A DNA stretch of 64,000 nucleotides from Aridibacter famidurans. GTDB lineage: Bacteria; Acidobacteriota; Blastocatellia; Pyrinomonadales; Pyrinomonadaceae. The position numbers and the translations under genes were made by a program. The DNA lies in NCBI GenBank assembly GCA_024103495.1, contig JAGFIQ010000002.1, forward strand, positions 1 through 64,000, given 5' to 3'. A model generated the notes under the pieces. It had not been told where the DNA came from. It ran no database searches and worked only from the letters and a program-made list of their open reading frames with translations. Shown one piece after another: positions 50,616 to 61,441 of this stretch (positions are counted from its first letter, which is position 1; every line of letters begins with the position of its first letter).

Positions 50616-52043
50616 GTGCGTTTGATCATAATTTCCATAGCAATCTTGGCGTTCGCCGCTTCGGGTTTCGGGCAGGCACCCGCGCCGAACTGCAACAACG
50701 ATCCGAAATTCAGGCAGTTCGATTTCTGGGTCGGTGAATGGGACGTTAAGGATGCCGAGGGAAAGCCGGCAGGGGAAAGCAGTATCACCGGCGACCTGAA
50801 CGGATGCGTGATCTTCGAGCACTTCCGGGCGGGGGATTATTCGGGAAAGAGCATAAACATCTACGACCGTACCGACGGTAAATGGCACCAGACCTGGGTC
50901 GATATCACGGGCGTCCTTACGGAATATACGGGTGGAACCGAGGACGGGAAGATGGTCTATGTTGCGAATGAGGTACGGCAGGGAAAGGCGGTCGTGCTGA
51001 AGATGACGTTCACCAAGCTCGAAAACGGAAGCGTTCGGCAGTTCGGCGAGATCTCGACTGACGGCGGAAAGACCTGGCAGACGAGGTACGACCTGACGTA
51101 TTCGAGAAAGAGACCTTCTTCTTCAGCGGAGATTCTGAGCCGGGATGCGCGAGTTTCGTCCGCCGAGGTTCGGCTCCAGATCATTGTTGACGAGAAACCG
51201 GGAAAAAAGCGGGAAGAACAACGCGCTGGTGAATTTACCAAGAACGATTTTCTTGTTCTTGAAAATGGAAAGGAGAAGAAGATCAGTTCATTTTCGACCG
51301 CAAAGGCCGGTCCGCCAGTCTACGTGGGCCTGCTAATGGGTCCGTCTTCTGCTCAAAAAAAGTGGTTAGGTGGCTTAAAGGGAGCCGCAAAGGATTTTGT
51401 GTATTCGCTCACTAGATCGCGCGAGAACTTCGCTGCGTTCATGACTTTCGACAACAAGATGGTCCTCCGGCAAGGCTTCACGAACAGGCTCGACGTTCTC
51501 GATGCGGCCATTGACAGTGCAGAGTCCGCAGGGCCTGAAACTGCGCTCTATGATTCGATCTGGGTCTTCTCGAATGAACAACTCGACAAAGTTCCCGGCA
51601 GCCGTGCGATCGTGATATTCACAGACGGTGAAGATACTATCAGCAAGGCGAAGATCGAAGATGCTATCGAGATCGCCCAAAGGACGGGGACAACTATCTA
51701 CTGTATTTCCACAGGCGGTGGTTACGTCGTATCCCAACCCGGCACAGACGCAAAGAAGATTCATGACGAGAACAGTACGAATCTGAGGAGACTTTGTGAA
51801 TCGACGGGAGGCAAGGCCTTCTTCCCGGACGATACGGTCGGGCTAGACAAGGCACTAGCGGAAGTGTTTTGGGACCTACTCTCCCAATACACCATTAATT
51901 ATAGTACCGACCTTTGTGAAGCCAACGGAGCGCGCAAGATTGAAGTGAGATTTCGCGATCCCGGCCTCCACGAGCGGTTTCTAATCAGAACAAAAAGGAG
52001 CCCAAGTAGCGAGTTGGCCAATTCTGAAGTGCTCAATAAATAG
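50616..52043 (+). CDS. Exported DUF1579-like/VWFA-related fusion with degenerate metal site
   Basis: A 475-residue protein starting at GTG with AGGAGAAG upstream. After a signal peptide (1-19, ending GFGQ), residues 25-165 resemble DUF1579 (FRQFDFWVGEWDVKDAEGK, GCVIFEHFRAG). From about 185 it is a VWFA-related domain clearly paralogous to the 47651-48646 protein (FVYSLTRSRENFAAFMTFD, ETALYDSIWVFSNEQL, VIFTDGEDTISKAKIEDA). The MIDAS DxSxS is lost: where the paralogue has LLMDTSPST this one has LLMGPSSAQ, so metal binding is doubtful. The 3' half looks more AT-rich than the 5' half. It follows the mutase gene closely and is probably co-transcribed. Confidence 0.88.
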   Translation: MRLIIISIAILAFAASGFGQAPAPNCNNDPKFRQFDFWVGEWDVKDAEGKPAGESSITGDLNGCVIFEHFRAGDYSGKSINIYDRTDGKWHQTWVDITGVLTEYTGGTEDGKMVYVANEVRQGKAVVLKMTFTKLENGSVRQFGEISTDGGKTWQTRYDLTYSRKRPSSSAEILSRDARVSSAEVRLQIIVDEKPGKKREEQRAGEFTKNDFLVLENGKEKKISSFSTAKAGPPVYVGLLMGPSSAQKKWLGGLKGAAKDFVYSLTRSRENFAAFMTFDNKMVLRQGFTNRLDVLDAAIDSAESAGPETALYDSIWVFSNEQLDKVPGSRAIVIFTDGEDTISKAKIEDAIEIAQRTGTTIYCISTGGGYVVSQPGTDAKKIHDENSTNLRRLCESTGGKAFFPDDTVGLDKALAEVFWDLLSQYTINYSTDLCEANGARKIEVRFRDPGLHERFLIRTKRSPSSELANSEVLNK

Positions 52044-52086
52044 GAGTAGTTTCTCTCGCGTGAGCTTGTTGTTGAAAGGGGATCTT

Positions 52087-53006
52087 AACCACGGAGTACA
52101 CGGAGGTCTTCACGGAGGACTCAAGGTAAGAGTACTTTGCGAAACTTTGCGCCTTGGCGTCTTTGCGGGAGGATTCTTCCCCGGCGTGTGCTGTTCATTA
52201 GGGAAGCTATAACCACAGAGCACACAGGGGTTTTCACGGAGGTCACGGAGAATGTTCTTTGCGGAAGTTTGCGCCTTGGCGTCTTTGCGGGAGCATTCTT
52301 CCCCGGCGTGTGCAGTTCCTTAGGGAAGTTATAACCACAGAGCACACAGGGGTTTTCACGGAGGACACATAATATGAGCACTTTGCGAAACTCAGCGCCT
52401 TGGCGCCTTAGCGAGAAGTTCGCGGTTTTAAAAGAGCAAGCTAACCACAGAGCGCACGGAGGTACACACGGAGAACACAAGGAAACTCAGTGCCCTCTGT
52501 GAAAAGCTCCGTGTACTTTGTGGTTAGCTCTTTTTATCTGCAGCGAAGGCGCGGAACCCCGCGCGCCGGCGTCTCTTCGTCGATCTCCGTAATTCGAACG
52601 GGGAATTCAACCACGAAGGTCACGGAGATCTTCACGAAGGAGCACAGGGAGAAGAAAGGCCTAATGCCGTGACTACCAATCGATCGATCGAAGTTTCCTT
52701 TGCGTCCTTTGCGAATACCTCCGCGCCCTTTGCGTTAGAGTCTTCTGCTTCGGTTTTCCATCGCCAGCCAGGTTATAACCGCAAAGGACGCAAAGGTTTA
52801 CGCAAAGTGCGCCAAGAGACGCCAAGGCGCAAAGTTCCGCAAAGTGAACTCTCCGCGACCTCCGTGAGAGACTCTGTGTGCTCTGTGGTTCAATCTTCTT
52901 TAAGGAACTGCACACGCAGGGAAGAGTGCTCCCGCAAAGTTCCACAAGGTACATTCTCTGTTACCTCCGTGAAAACCTCCGTGCGCTCTGTGGTTAAGTT
53001 CTTCTC
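52087..53006. repeat. Large array of AACCACAGAG-type long repeats
   Basis: Units begin AACCACRGAG at 52087, 52211, 52333 and 52443 (spacings 124, 122 and 110) and share GTTTTCACGGAGG, CTTTGCGGAA, GCGCCTTGGCGTCTTTGCGG and TTCTTCCCCGGCGTGTGC. From about 52777 the same motifs appear with AACCGCAAAGGACGC. The region closes with inverted ends, CTCTGTGGTT at 52880 and 52988. Shorter relatives sit at 48817-49060. No gene was found in this 0.9 kb. Confidence 0.85.
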
Positions 53007-53099
53007 GTAAATCCGGGGAATTCCCCGGGCAAGGCTCCCCGGATTGGTCACAGAACCCGTTTGCTGTATATTGAAAAGGCAGTTATGAAGTTCTCGACA

Positions 53100-53196
53100 A
53101 TAATTATTGGCACTCGAAGGGACGTCTCGCCCTAGAAGGCGAGCATCGGCTGAGTTCCGCATGAGTCCCAAGTCAGATACGGCTTGGGGCTTTTTC
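53100..53196 (+). ncRNA. Candidate structured RNA or leader ahead of ileS
   Basis: After a possible promoter (TTGCTG, 17 bases, TATGAA at 53062-53090) comes a perfect hairpin, CTCGCC-CTAGAA-GGCGAG. Next is a terminator-like stem, CCCAAG (53167-53172) with CTTGGG (53183-53188), followed by GCTTTTT. It lies outside the repeat array, about 65 bases before ileS. It may be a small RNA or an attenuator of ileS. The T-box consensus is not seen. Confidence 0.35.
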
Positions 53197-53257
53197 ATTT
53201 AGACATACGGTCGCTATACCTTATGATTTACCATTCGACCGTACACGAATACCGACT

Positions 53258-56134
<2,877 letters not shown>

Positions 56135-56150
56135 TCGGAGGAGGATCGTT

Positions 56151-56579
56151 ATGCGAAAGGCGGTTTTATTCCTGATCTTTACGGTATTGCTCGCCGGTTC
56201 GGCGGCGGCTCAAGTTTACACGCCCGAAAAAGGCTCGAAAGTCCGGAAGGACATCACGGACGCTCTCCGCGTTCCTGTGAAAAAGGAACTGAAGCAGGAG
56301 GTCGTGTTCGTGATCGACGAACTCAACGTCGACGGCAACTGGGCGTTCCTCGGCGGCGCGCCTTCGAAGCCGGGCGGCGGGGCGCCGGATTACGGCGCGA
56401 CGGAGTACCAGGAAGCGATCGACGGCGATTTCTTCGACAACAACATCTTCGCGCTTTTTCGCAAGACGGGAGGCAAGTGGAAGGTCGTCACGTACCTGAT
56501 AGGATGTACCGACGTTTGCTATGCAACCTGGTGGAGAGACCATAAGGCGCCCAAATCGATCTTTCCTTACACCGAGTAG
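56151..56579 (+). CDS. Small secreted protein of unknown function
   Basis: A 142-residue protein whose ATG follows a GGAGGAGG site. The signal peptide (MRKAVLFLIFTVLLAGSAAAQ) is nearly the same as that of the VWFA protein at 47651-48646. The mature part has VVFVIDELNVDGNWAFLGGA and a C-terminal GGKWKVVTYLIGCTDVCYATWW with a close Cys pair. The strand pattern suggests a small NTF2- or cystatin-like fold, but I do not recognise the family. It sits between ileS and lspA in a tight operon. Confidence 0.8.
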   Translation: MRKAVLFLIFTVLLAGSAAAQVYTPEKGSKVRKDITDALRVPVKKELKQEVVFVIDELNVDGNWAFLGGAPSKPGGGAPDYGATEYQEAIDGDFFDNNIFALFRKTGGKWKVVTYLIGCTDVCYATWWRDHKAPKSIFPYTE

Positions 56580-56593
56580 GGAAGAATTCTGAA

Positions 56594-57127
56594 GTGAGCA
56601 AGAAAGATCTAATCTGGAAGTTCGGATACCTCGCCGCCGGCGGGGCGGTGTTTATGCTGGACCAGGCCACGAAGGCCTGGGCGATCCGCCGCCTGCGCTT
56701 CCGGACCGACATTTCCGTCATCGACGGATTGCTGAATTTTTCGTATGCGCAGAACACGGGCGTGGCATTCTCGATGTTCGACGGACACGGAGATGCCGGG
56801 CGGTGGGCGTTGTCGGGACTCGCGTTCGTCGCCGCGTCGCTTGTGCTCTACTTCTTCTGGAAGACGCCGCGTTCCGACGACCGGATCCTCGGAGCGCTGG
56901 CGCTGCTTCTGGCGGGAATCATCGGGAATGTAACGGACCGGGTCCGGCTCGGCTTCGTTGTCGATTTCATTGACGTTCAGTTCGGGAACTGGCATTACCC
57001 GACATTCAACATCGCCGACATAGCGATCTGCACAGGCGCCGGACTACTTATCCTGGATATGTTCCTCCGAAAGGAAAGGAAGCCGGATAACGGCAATAAG
57101 GAGGAACAGGATGGCGGTGGAGCTTAG
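56594..57127 (+). CDS. lspA: Lipoprotein signal peptidase (signal peptidase II)
   Basis: An inner-membrane aspartyl protease of 177 residues that removes the signal peptide of lipoproteins after lipidation. It has four membrane helices. The two catalytic Asp are in GIIGNVTDRVRLGFVVDFID and FNIADIAIC, and YAQNTGVAFSMF is the conserved loop before. It starts at GTG. The C-terminus (RKPDNGNKEEQDGGGA) is extended and overlaps the GNAT gene by 17 bases. Lgt, which acts before it in the same pathway, is encoded 0.4 kb downstream in the same operon. Confidence 0.95.
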   Translation: MSKKDLIWKFGYLAAGGAVFMLDQATKAWAIRRLRFRTDISVIDGLLNFSYAQNTGVAFSMFDGHGDAGRWALSGLAFVAASLVLYFFWKTPRSDDRILGALALLLAGIIGNVTDRVRLGFVVDFIDVQFGNWHYPTFNIADIAICTGAGLLILDMFLRKERKPDNGNKEEQDGGGA

Positions 57128-57557
57128 GGAGATCACTCCCTCGAATTTCGACGAGTGCATCAGGCTCAGTGTCTCCGAGACTCAGAGCGGCTATGTCGCG
57201 ACGAACCTTATGTCGATCGCCCAGTCGAAGGTCTATCCGACGCTGAACGTCCGTGCCGTTTACGACGGCGAAGAGATGGTCGGGTTCGTTATGTACGGCT
57301 TCGATCCGGACGAGAACAAGTACAGCCTGATCAGGCTGATGGTGGACGCTTCGAAACAGGGAAAGGGTTACGGCAGGCAGGCGACGATGCGGGTGATAGA
57401 GGCCCTGAGGAATACGGAGGGGTGCGACGCGGTTTATCTTAGCTACGTGCCCGGAAACACCGAGGCGGAAAAACTCTACGAGTCGATCGGGTTCGAGAAA
57501 ACGGGCGAGACCGACGAACAAAGCGGCGAGATCGTAATGCGCTACTCGATCAGATAA
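57111..57557 (+). CDS. GNAT-family N-acetyltransferase
   Basis: A 148-residue acetyltransferase of the spermidine/diamine acetyltransferase type (PaiA/BltD-like). The acetyl-CoA site is KQGKGYGRQATMRVIEAL (Q/RxxGxG/A motif), following YSLIRLMVDAS. The C-terminal SYVPGNTEAEKLYESIGFEKTGE is typical, with the Tyr that often acts as general acid. It is cytoplasmic. Its start lies inside the end of lspA, and lgt begins three bases after its stop, so it is held within the lipoprotein operon without an obvious link to it. Confidence 0.9.
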   Translation: MAVELREITPSNFDECIRLSVSETQSGYVATNLMSIAQSKVYPTLNVRAVYDGEEMVGFVMYGFDPDENKYSLIRLMVDASKQGKGYGRQATMRVIEALRNTEGCDAVYLSYVPGNTEAEKLYESIGFEKTGETDEQSGEIVMRYSIR

Positions 57558-57560
57558 CAA

Positions 57561-58376
57561 ATGTATCCCGAACTCTTCAGAATAGGGGACTTCCCCATCA
57601 ATACATACGGCGTCCTGCTTGCCGTGGGGCTGATCCTCGCGCTTTTCACCGCGGCGAAGCTCGCCGCGCGCGACGGCCTCCCGAAAGAGAGGATCTACGA
57701 TCTGGGGCTCTGGACTATCCTCGGAGGCCTCCTCGGCTCAAAGATCCTTATGCTCTTCGTCGAGGACAACGTGCAGATCTTCTCGCTCGATTTCCTGCGC
57801 TCCGGCGGCGTCTATTTCGGAGGCTTCATCGGCGGTTTCGTCACACTCGTCGTCCTTATACGTTTTTACAAACTTCCGTTCTGGAAGGTAGGTGACGCTT
57901 TCGCTCCGGGCGTGGCGCTCGGGCAGGTGCTCGGAAGGCAGGGATGTTTCTCCGCCGGCTGCTGCTGGGGAAGGCCGACCGATCTGCCCTGGGGAGTCCA
58001 TTTCTCGCACGAGGGGCACACGAACACAGGCGTCCCGATCTACGGCCCCGACGGAGGCGACCTCTATCTGCATCCGACGCAGCTTTACGAATCGTTCACG
58101 ATGCTTGCCGTCTTTGCCTTCCTGCTTTACCTGCACAGGAAGAAGAAGTTCGACGGGCAGGTGCTGATCGCGTATGGAGTGATCTACGGCGTCGTACGGT
58201 TCCTGATCGAGTTCGTTCGTGACGATCCGCGGGGCGATATTCTCGGAGTGACCTCGCTGACGGGTCTTTCGACCTCACAGATCATCGCCCTTCTGGTCGC
58301 CGCCGGCGGCGCGGCACTCTATTTCAAGATGCGAAAGCGCTCGAACGGCGTCGAGGAAGAGGCCAAAGAGCAATAG
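57561..58376 (+). CDS. lgt: Prolipoprotein diacylglyceryl transferase
   Basis: An inner-membrane enzyme of 271 residues that transfers diacylglycerol from phosphatidylglycerol to the lipobox Cys. It has seven likely helices. The signature GRQGCFSAGCCWGRPTDLPW contains the Lgt loop, with an unusual run of Cys. HPTQLYESF and VRFLIEFVRDDPRG carry the conserved Tyr and Arg/Glu residues; GGVYFGGFIGG is also standard. It and lspA together process lipoproteins. There are three-base gaps to its neighbours on both sides. Confidence 0.96.
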   Translation: MYPELFRIGDFPINTYGVLLAVGLILALFTAAKLAARDGLPKERIYDLGLWTILGGLLGSKILMLFVEDNVQIFSLDFLRSGGVYFGGFIGGFVTLVVLIRFYKLPFWKVGDAFAPGVALGQVLGRQGCFSAGCCWGRPTDLPWGVHFSHEGHTNTGVPIYGPDGGDLYLHPTQLYESFTMLAVFAFLLYLHRKKKFDGQVLIAYGVIYGVVRFLIEFVRDDPRGDILGVTSLTGLSTSQIIALLVAAGGAALYFKMRKRSNGVEEEAKEQ

Positions 58377-58379
58377 GCT

Positions 58380-59351
58380 TTGTCCGGATCCCCTGAAAAA
58401 TTCGAGTTCACGGTGGAGACCGGGGACGAGGGTGCGCGCTTCGACGTCTTCCTCGCTTCGCGGTTCGAGGACCGTTCACGCTCCAGCCTGAAGAAACTGA
58501 TCGACGAAGGCGCCGCGACGGTCGGCGGCGGGCAGGTGAAGTCCTCGTACAAGCTTCGCGCGGGGGAGAGAGTTTCTGTCGAGTTCGGCGAATCCGACGA
58601 CGACCGCTTCGAGCCGGAGAACATTCCGCTCGACATAGTGTTTGAAGACGAGTACCTGGCGGTGATCAACAAACCGGCGGGCATGGTCGTGCATCCGGGA
58701 GCGGGAGTTTCGGGCGGGACTCTCGCGAACGCGGTCGCGTATCATTTCGGGCTTTCGGGCGAGGCCTCCGACGAGTCTCGCAAAAACCGTGTAGGCATCG
58801 TTCACAGGCTAGACCGCGAAACGTCGGGACTTATCGTCGTCGCGAAGAACGAGATCACGCAGGACAGGCTGTCGGAGCAGTTCGCTTCACGCAAGGTCTC
58901 GAAATCGTATGTCGCGCTTGTCCACGGTTTCGTCAGGCGCCTGAACGGAAAGATCGACGCCCCGATCGCTCGTGACCGCAAGAACAGGGTCAAGATGGCG
59001 GTCGACAAGAACGGAAGGAACGCACTGACGTTCTTCAAGGTCCGGCAGAGGTTCGAGCGATTCACGCTTCTCGACCTCGACATACGCACGGGCCGCACCC
59101 ACCAGATACGCGTACACACGGCGCATATCAAACACCCGGTCGTCGGAGACACGGTTTACAACGAGGGCAGGGACAACACGATCCCGGACGCGCAGGTCCG
59201 CAAGGCGATCCGCGAGATGGGAAGGTTCTTCCTGCATTCGGAAAAGCTCGAGATCACGCATCCTGTCTCGAAGGATCGGATGGCCTTCGAGGCGCCGCTC
59301 CCGGACGAATTGATCGGGCTTCTCACAATGATCCGGGAGAAGGCGCTTTAG
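58380..59351 (+). CDS. rluD: RluA-family pseudouridine synthase
   Basis: A 323-residue enzyme converting uridine to pseudouridine, most like RluD, which acts on 23S rRNA helix 69. An N-terminal S4 domain (about 14-75: ARFDVFLASRF) is followed by the catalytic core with the active Asp in IVHRLDRETSGLIVVAKN, INKPAGMVVHPG, and RTGRTHQIRVH. The start is TTG, three bases after the lgt stop; there is no better start in frame. It ends the operon and is followed by a REPIN-like element. Confidence 0.88.
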   Translation: MSGSPEKFEFTVETGDEGARFDVFLASRFEDRSRSSLKKLIDEGAATVGGGQVKSSYKLRAGERVSVEFGESDDDRFEPENIPLDIVFEDEYLAVINKPAGMVVHPGAGVSGGTLANAVAYHFGLSGEASDESRKNRVGIVHRLDRETSGLIVVAKNEITQDRLSEQFASRKVSKSYVALVHGFVRRLNGKIDAPIARDRKNRVKMAVDKNGRNALTFFKVRQRFERFTLLDLDIRTGRTHQIRVHTAHIKHPVVGDTVYNEGRDNTIPDAQVRKAIREMGRFFLHSEKLEITHPVSKDRMAFEAPLPDELIGLLTMIREKAL

Positions 59352-59439
59352 CTTTTCGAGGGTATTGGCTCCATTCTAACTCGTTTGGAATTCACTACGA
59401 GGCCATAGACTCCAGCCCGTAAGCAACAAGACCATTTCA

Positions 59440-59505
59440 TCAGTTGCCCCCCGCTTCAGCGGGGGGATCACCGGACAACTCAATCCCTCGCCGGCTTCAG
59501 CCGGC
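59440..59505. repeat. REPIN-like palindromic element, half copy
   Basis: TCAGTTGCCCCCCGCTTCAG then CGGGGGGATCA, followed by GCCGGCTTCAGCCGGC (59490-59505). This is the left half of the 3342-3481 element. Confidence 0.65.
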
Positions 59506-59545
59506 TGTTCTTGGGGTGAGGTGAGCTCGGGGTTCGATCATCCAA

Positions 59546-59672
59546 TCGCGTAGCGACCCACCGATCGGCGACGCCGCTACGCGGCTGGGAATTTGCAAAT
59601 GTCCCAGAATGCCAATCTTCCCACCTACCGTGCGCTGAAGCGCACGGCTAGGTTACAGCGTCGCTACGCGAC
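59546..59672. repeat. Palindromes of the transposase-associated family
   Basis: TCGCGTAGCGA (59546-59556), GCCGCTACGCGGC (59573-59585), CCGTGCGCTGAAGCGCACGG (59628-59647) and GTCGCTACGCGAC (59660-59672) occur in the same order and with similar spacing as in the 258-bp units at 61445-62070. They read through as a 78-codon open frame that is not a credible gene. Confidence 0.75.
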
Positions 59673-59739
59673 CGAAGAGGAAATTCACGGAAAGCAATTA
59701 GATTTTGAGGCTCACCGCTTCTGTGCCAACGACGCAATG

Positions 59740-59770
59740 AAAAAACGGCGCCTGGTCTTCACCGGACGCC
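59740..59770 (-). terminator. Intrinsic terminator of the 59796-60650 gene
   Basis: On the minus strand GGCGTCCGG pairs with CCAGGCGCC (one G-T pair, one mismatch) and is followed by G and six Ts, 26 bases after the stop. Confidence 0.65.
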
Positions 59771-59795
59771 GCCTGATTGAACTTCCCCTTGCCCG

Positions 59796-60650
59796 TTATT
59801 TCTCCCTGCAGTATCTGCCCGATTTCTGAAGACAATCGAACTCCTGAAAGAACTCGGCCTCGGCGTCGATCGGCTTGCTGCCGTCACCTGTGAACCTGAG
59901 AAAAGCGTCGGGCGAGATGGCGCCGAATCTCGGATCTTCGATCGTCCGGGCGATGATGAACTGCGCCGCGCCGGGCTCCGAAATGCTTCTCACACGCTGG
60001 GTGATCAGTTCGTAGCGGGTTAGCGCGCCGATCTCGGACGGGGTCCTGATGATCGGCAGACCGTCGAGCGATTTCCCGTTGTTTCCGAGAAGTTCCGCGA
60101 GCATTCTCTGGCCTTCTTTGGTGTAGGCTTTTCGCGTGTACTCTACCTCGACAGCCGTTCCAAGGCTAAGCCGATTCTTGTCGGGATTGTCTCCCGTGCG
60201 GTCGATCAACGCTGACTGGCGTTCCTGGTATCTGAATTTGGCGCTCGGGAAGAAGTAGACGGGAACGTTGCTCGCTGCTTTGATCGCTTCCTCGCCTGAC
60301 GCGTTCCGAGTGAATCCGGAACGGTCGACGTATCCGTAGAAGACCCAGAATATCTGCTTCCCGTTCTCGTCGTAGCCGGTGCGAGTCTCGAGGATCCGCA
60401 CGCCGCGGAAGACGTCGCTGTCGATGTAATCGAAGACCGAATACCGATCGAAACCCGACCTCCTGTCGATGATCTGTGCATAATCGACACCGTGGTCACC
60501 ATAGTACTTGTCGGCAAAATCGAACGGCCTCTTCTCGTCGAGGATCCTGTCGTTCGACTTCTGCGCGGGAACGGTTGAAGAAAGGGTCACGAGCGACCCT
60601 GCCAGAAGGGCAAACGCGGCGATTGTGTTTATGATCTTCTTTATCCTCAT
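59796..60650 (-). CDS. Secreted protein of unknown function
   Basis: A 284-residue exported protein with a signal peptide of about 29 residues (FALLAGSLVTLSSTVPAQ). The mature chain is rich in Tyr and Arg, with FADKYYGDHGVDYAQII, IFWVFYGYVDRSGFTRN, LSLGTAVEVEYTRKAYTKEGQ and a C-terminal Cys pair (FDCLQKSGRYC). No family is recognised. It is monocistronic, with a terminator, and is bounded on both sides by repeats of the transposase-associated palindrome family. Confidence 0.75.
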   Translation of the reverse strand: MRIKKIINTIAAFALLAGSLVTLSSTVPAQKSNDRILDEKRPFDFADKYYGDHGVDYAQIIDRRSGFDRYSVFDYIDSDVFRGVRILETRTGYDENGKQIFWVFYGYVDRSGFTRNASGEEAIKAASNVPVYFFPSAKFRYQERQSALIDRTGDNPDKNRLSLGTAVEVEYTRKAYTKEGQRMLAELLGNNGKSLDGLPIIRTPSEIGALTRYELITQRVRSISEPGAAQFIIARTIEDPRFGAISPDAFLRFTGDGSKPIDAEAEFFQEFDCLQKSGRYCREK

Positions 60651-60780
60651 TGCTTTTTAACTCCTTATGTCGATCTCCTCAGTAAATCTGTGCCCTTCTC
60701 TCTGTTGGTACAGTGCGGTGAGGCGAGGGAAAAAGACATGAGGTGCGGAGAGCGTAAGAAAAAAGACACGAGGAGTTTCA

Positions 60781-60896
60781 TCGCGCTCCATTTCGTTGCG
60801 ACCGTGGCGACCGTTGCGTTGGAAATGAACGCGAAGGTCGCCAAGATCGCAAAGGCCGTGAGTGCTCGCGACCCGTTTGTTTAGTCGCGTAGCGAC
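60781..60896. repeat. AACGCGAAGG-type repeat and a GTCGCGTAGCGAC palindrome
   Basis: GTTGCGACCGTGGCGACCG then TTGCG and, inverted, AACGCGAAGGTCGCCAAG then ATCGC form arms as at 15034-15168, but with the order swapped. GTCGCGTAGCGAC (60884-60896) belongs to the transposase-associated palindromes. Confidence 0.6.
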
Positions 60897-60985
60897 GTCG
60901 GCAAGACATTGAAGCCGGGGGAAATATCTGCTTCAATATCCACACTCTCACAGGAGCTTCCCCTCACTGGAAGCGTTGACAATAT

Positions 60986-61441
60986 ATGCCAAATACTTAC
61001 TCCTCACAGTTCTTTCACATTGTTTTCAGCACAAAAAATCGGAGACGCCTGATAACCGAAGATATCGAGAATGAGATTTGGAGGTTTATAGGCGGAAGTG
61101 CGAAGCGGTTCGGCGCGACTCCCATCCGCGTAGGCGGCTGCGAAGACCACGTCCATCTCTTGCTGATGTCGCGACCGTCGGTCCTTGTAAGCAGATTGGT
61201 CCAGCAGATCAAGGGAGAATCGTCTCGCTGGATCAGCAAGAAGTTCTCAAACAAGAAAACGTTTGGGTGGCAGGACGGCTACGCCAGCTTTACCGTCAGC
61301 AGATCGGCGGTTGACTCGGTCGAGGCCTATATCAGGAACCAGCGGAAGCATCATTCGCGAATGGGTTACGAAGACGAATACAGGAAGCTGCTCGAGCTAC
61401 ACGACGTGGATATCGTGGATGAGAAATACCTGTTCGGCTGA
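60986..61441 (+). CDS. IS200/IS605-type Y1 transposase (REP-associated-like)
   Basis: A HUH-endonuclease transposase of 151 residues, complete in length for TnpA of IS200/IS605. The metal-binding HUH motif is H55-V-H57 in GGCEDHVHLLLMSRP. The nucleophile is probably Y115 in VEAYIRNQRKH, with Q119 four residues on as in IS200 TnpA; classical REP-associated transposases usually have YIxxNP here. FHIVFSTKNRRRLI and FGWQDGYASFTVS also fit. It nicks and joins single-stranded DNA at hairpins. No TnpB/accessory gene is present. Its stop codon is immediately followed by the composite palindrome array. Confidence 0.9.
   Translation: MPNTYSSQFFHIVFSTKNRRRLITEDIENEIWRFIGGSAKRFGATPIRVGGCEDHVHLLLMSRPSVLVSRLVQQIKGESSRWISKKFSNKKTFGWQDGYASFTVSRSAVDSVEAYIRNQRKHHSRMGYEDEYRKLLELHDVDIVDEKYLFG

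Noticed and set aside
52087-53006. CRISPR array
   Set aside because: Units are long and uneven in spacing, sequence between shared motifs is also repeated, and there are no cas genes. The same reasons exclude CRISPR at 61442-62075.
53062-53257. T-box leader for ileS
   Set aside because: The conserved T-box sequence and specifier loop are not found.
59593-59829. 78-codon frame between rluD and the secreted protein gene
   Set aside because: It is made of the palindromes CCGTGCGCTGAAGCGCACGG and GTCGCTACGCGAC plus the terminator of the convergent gene.
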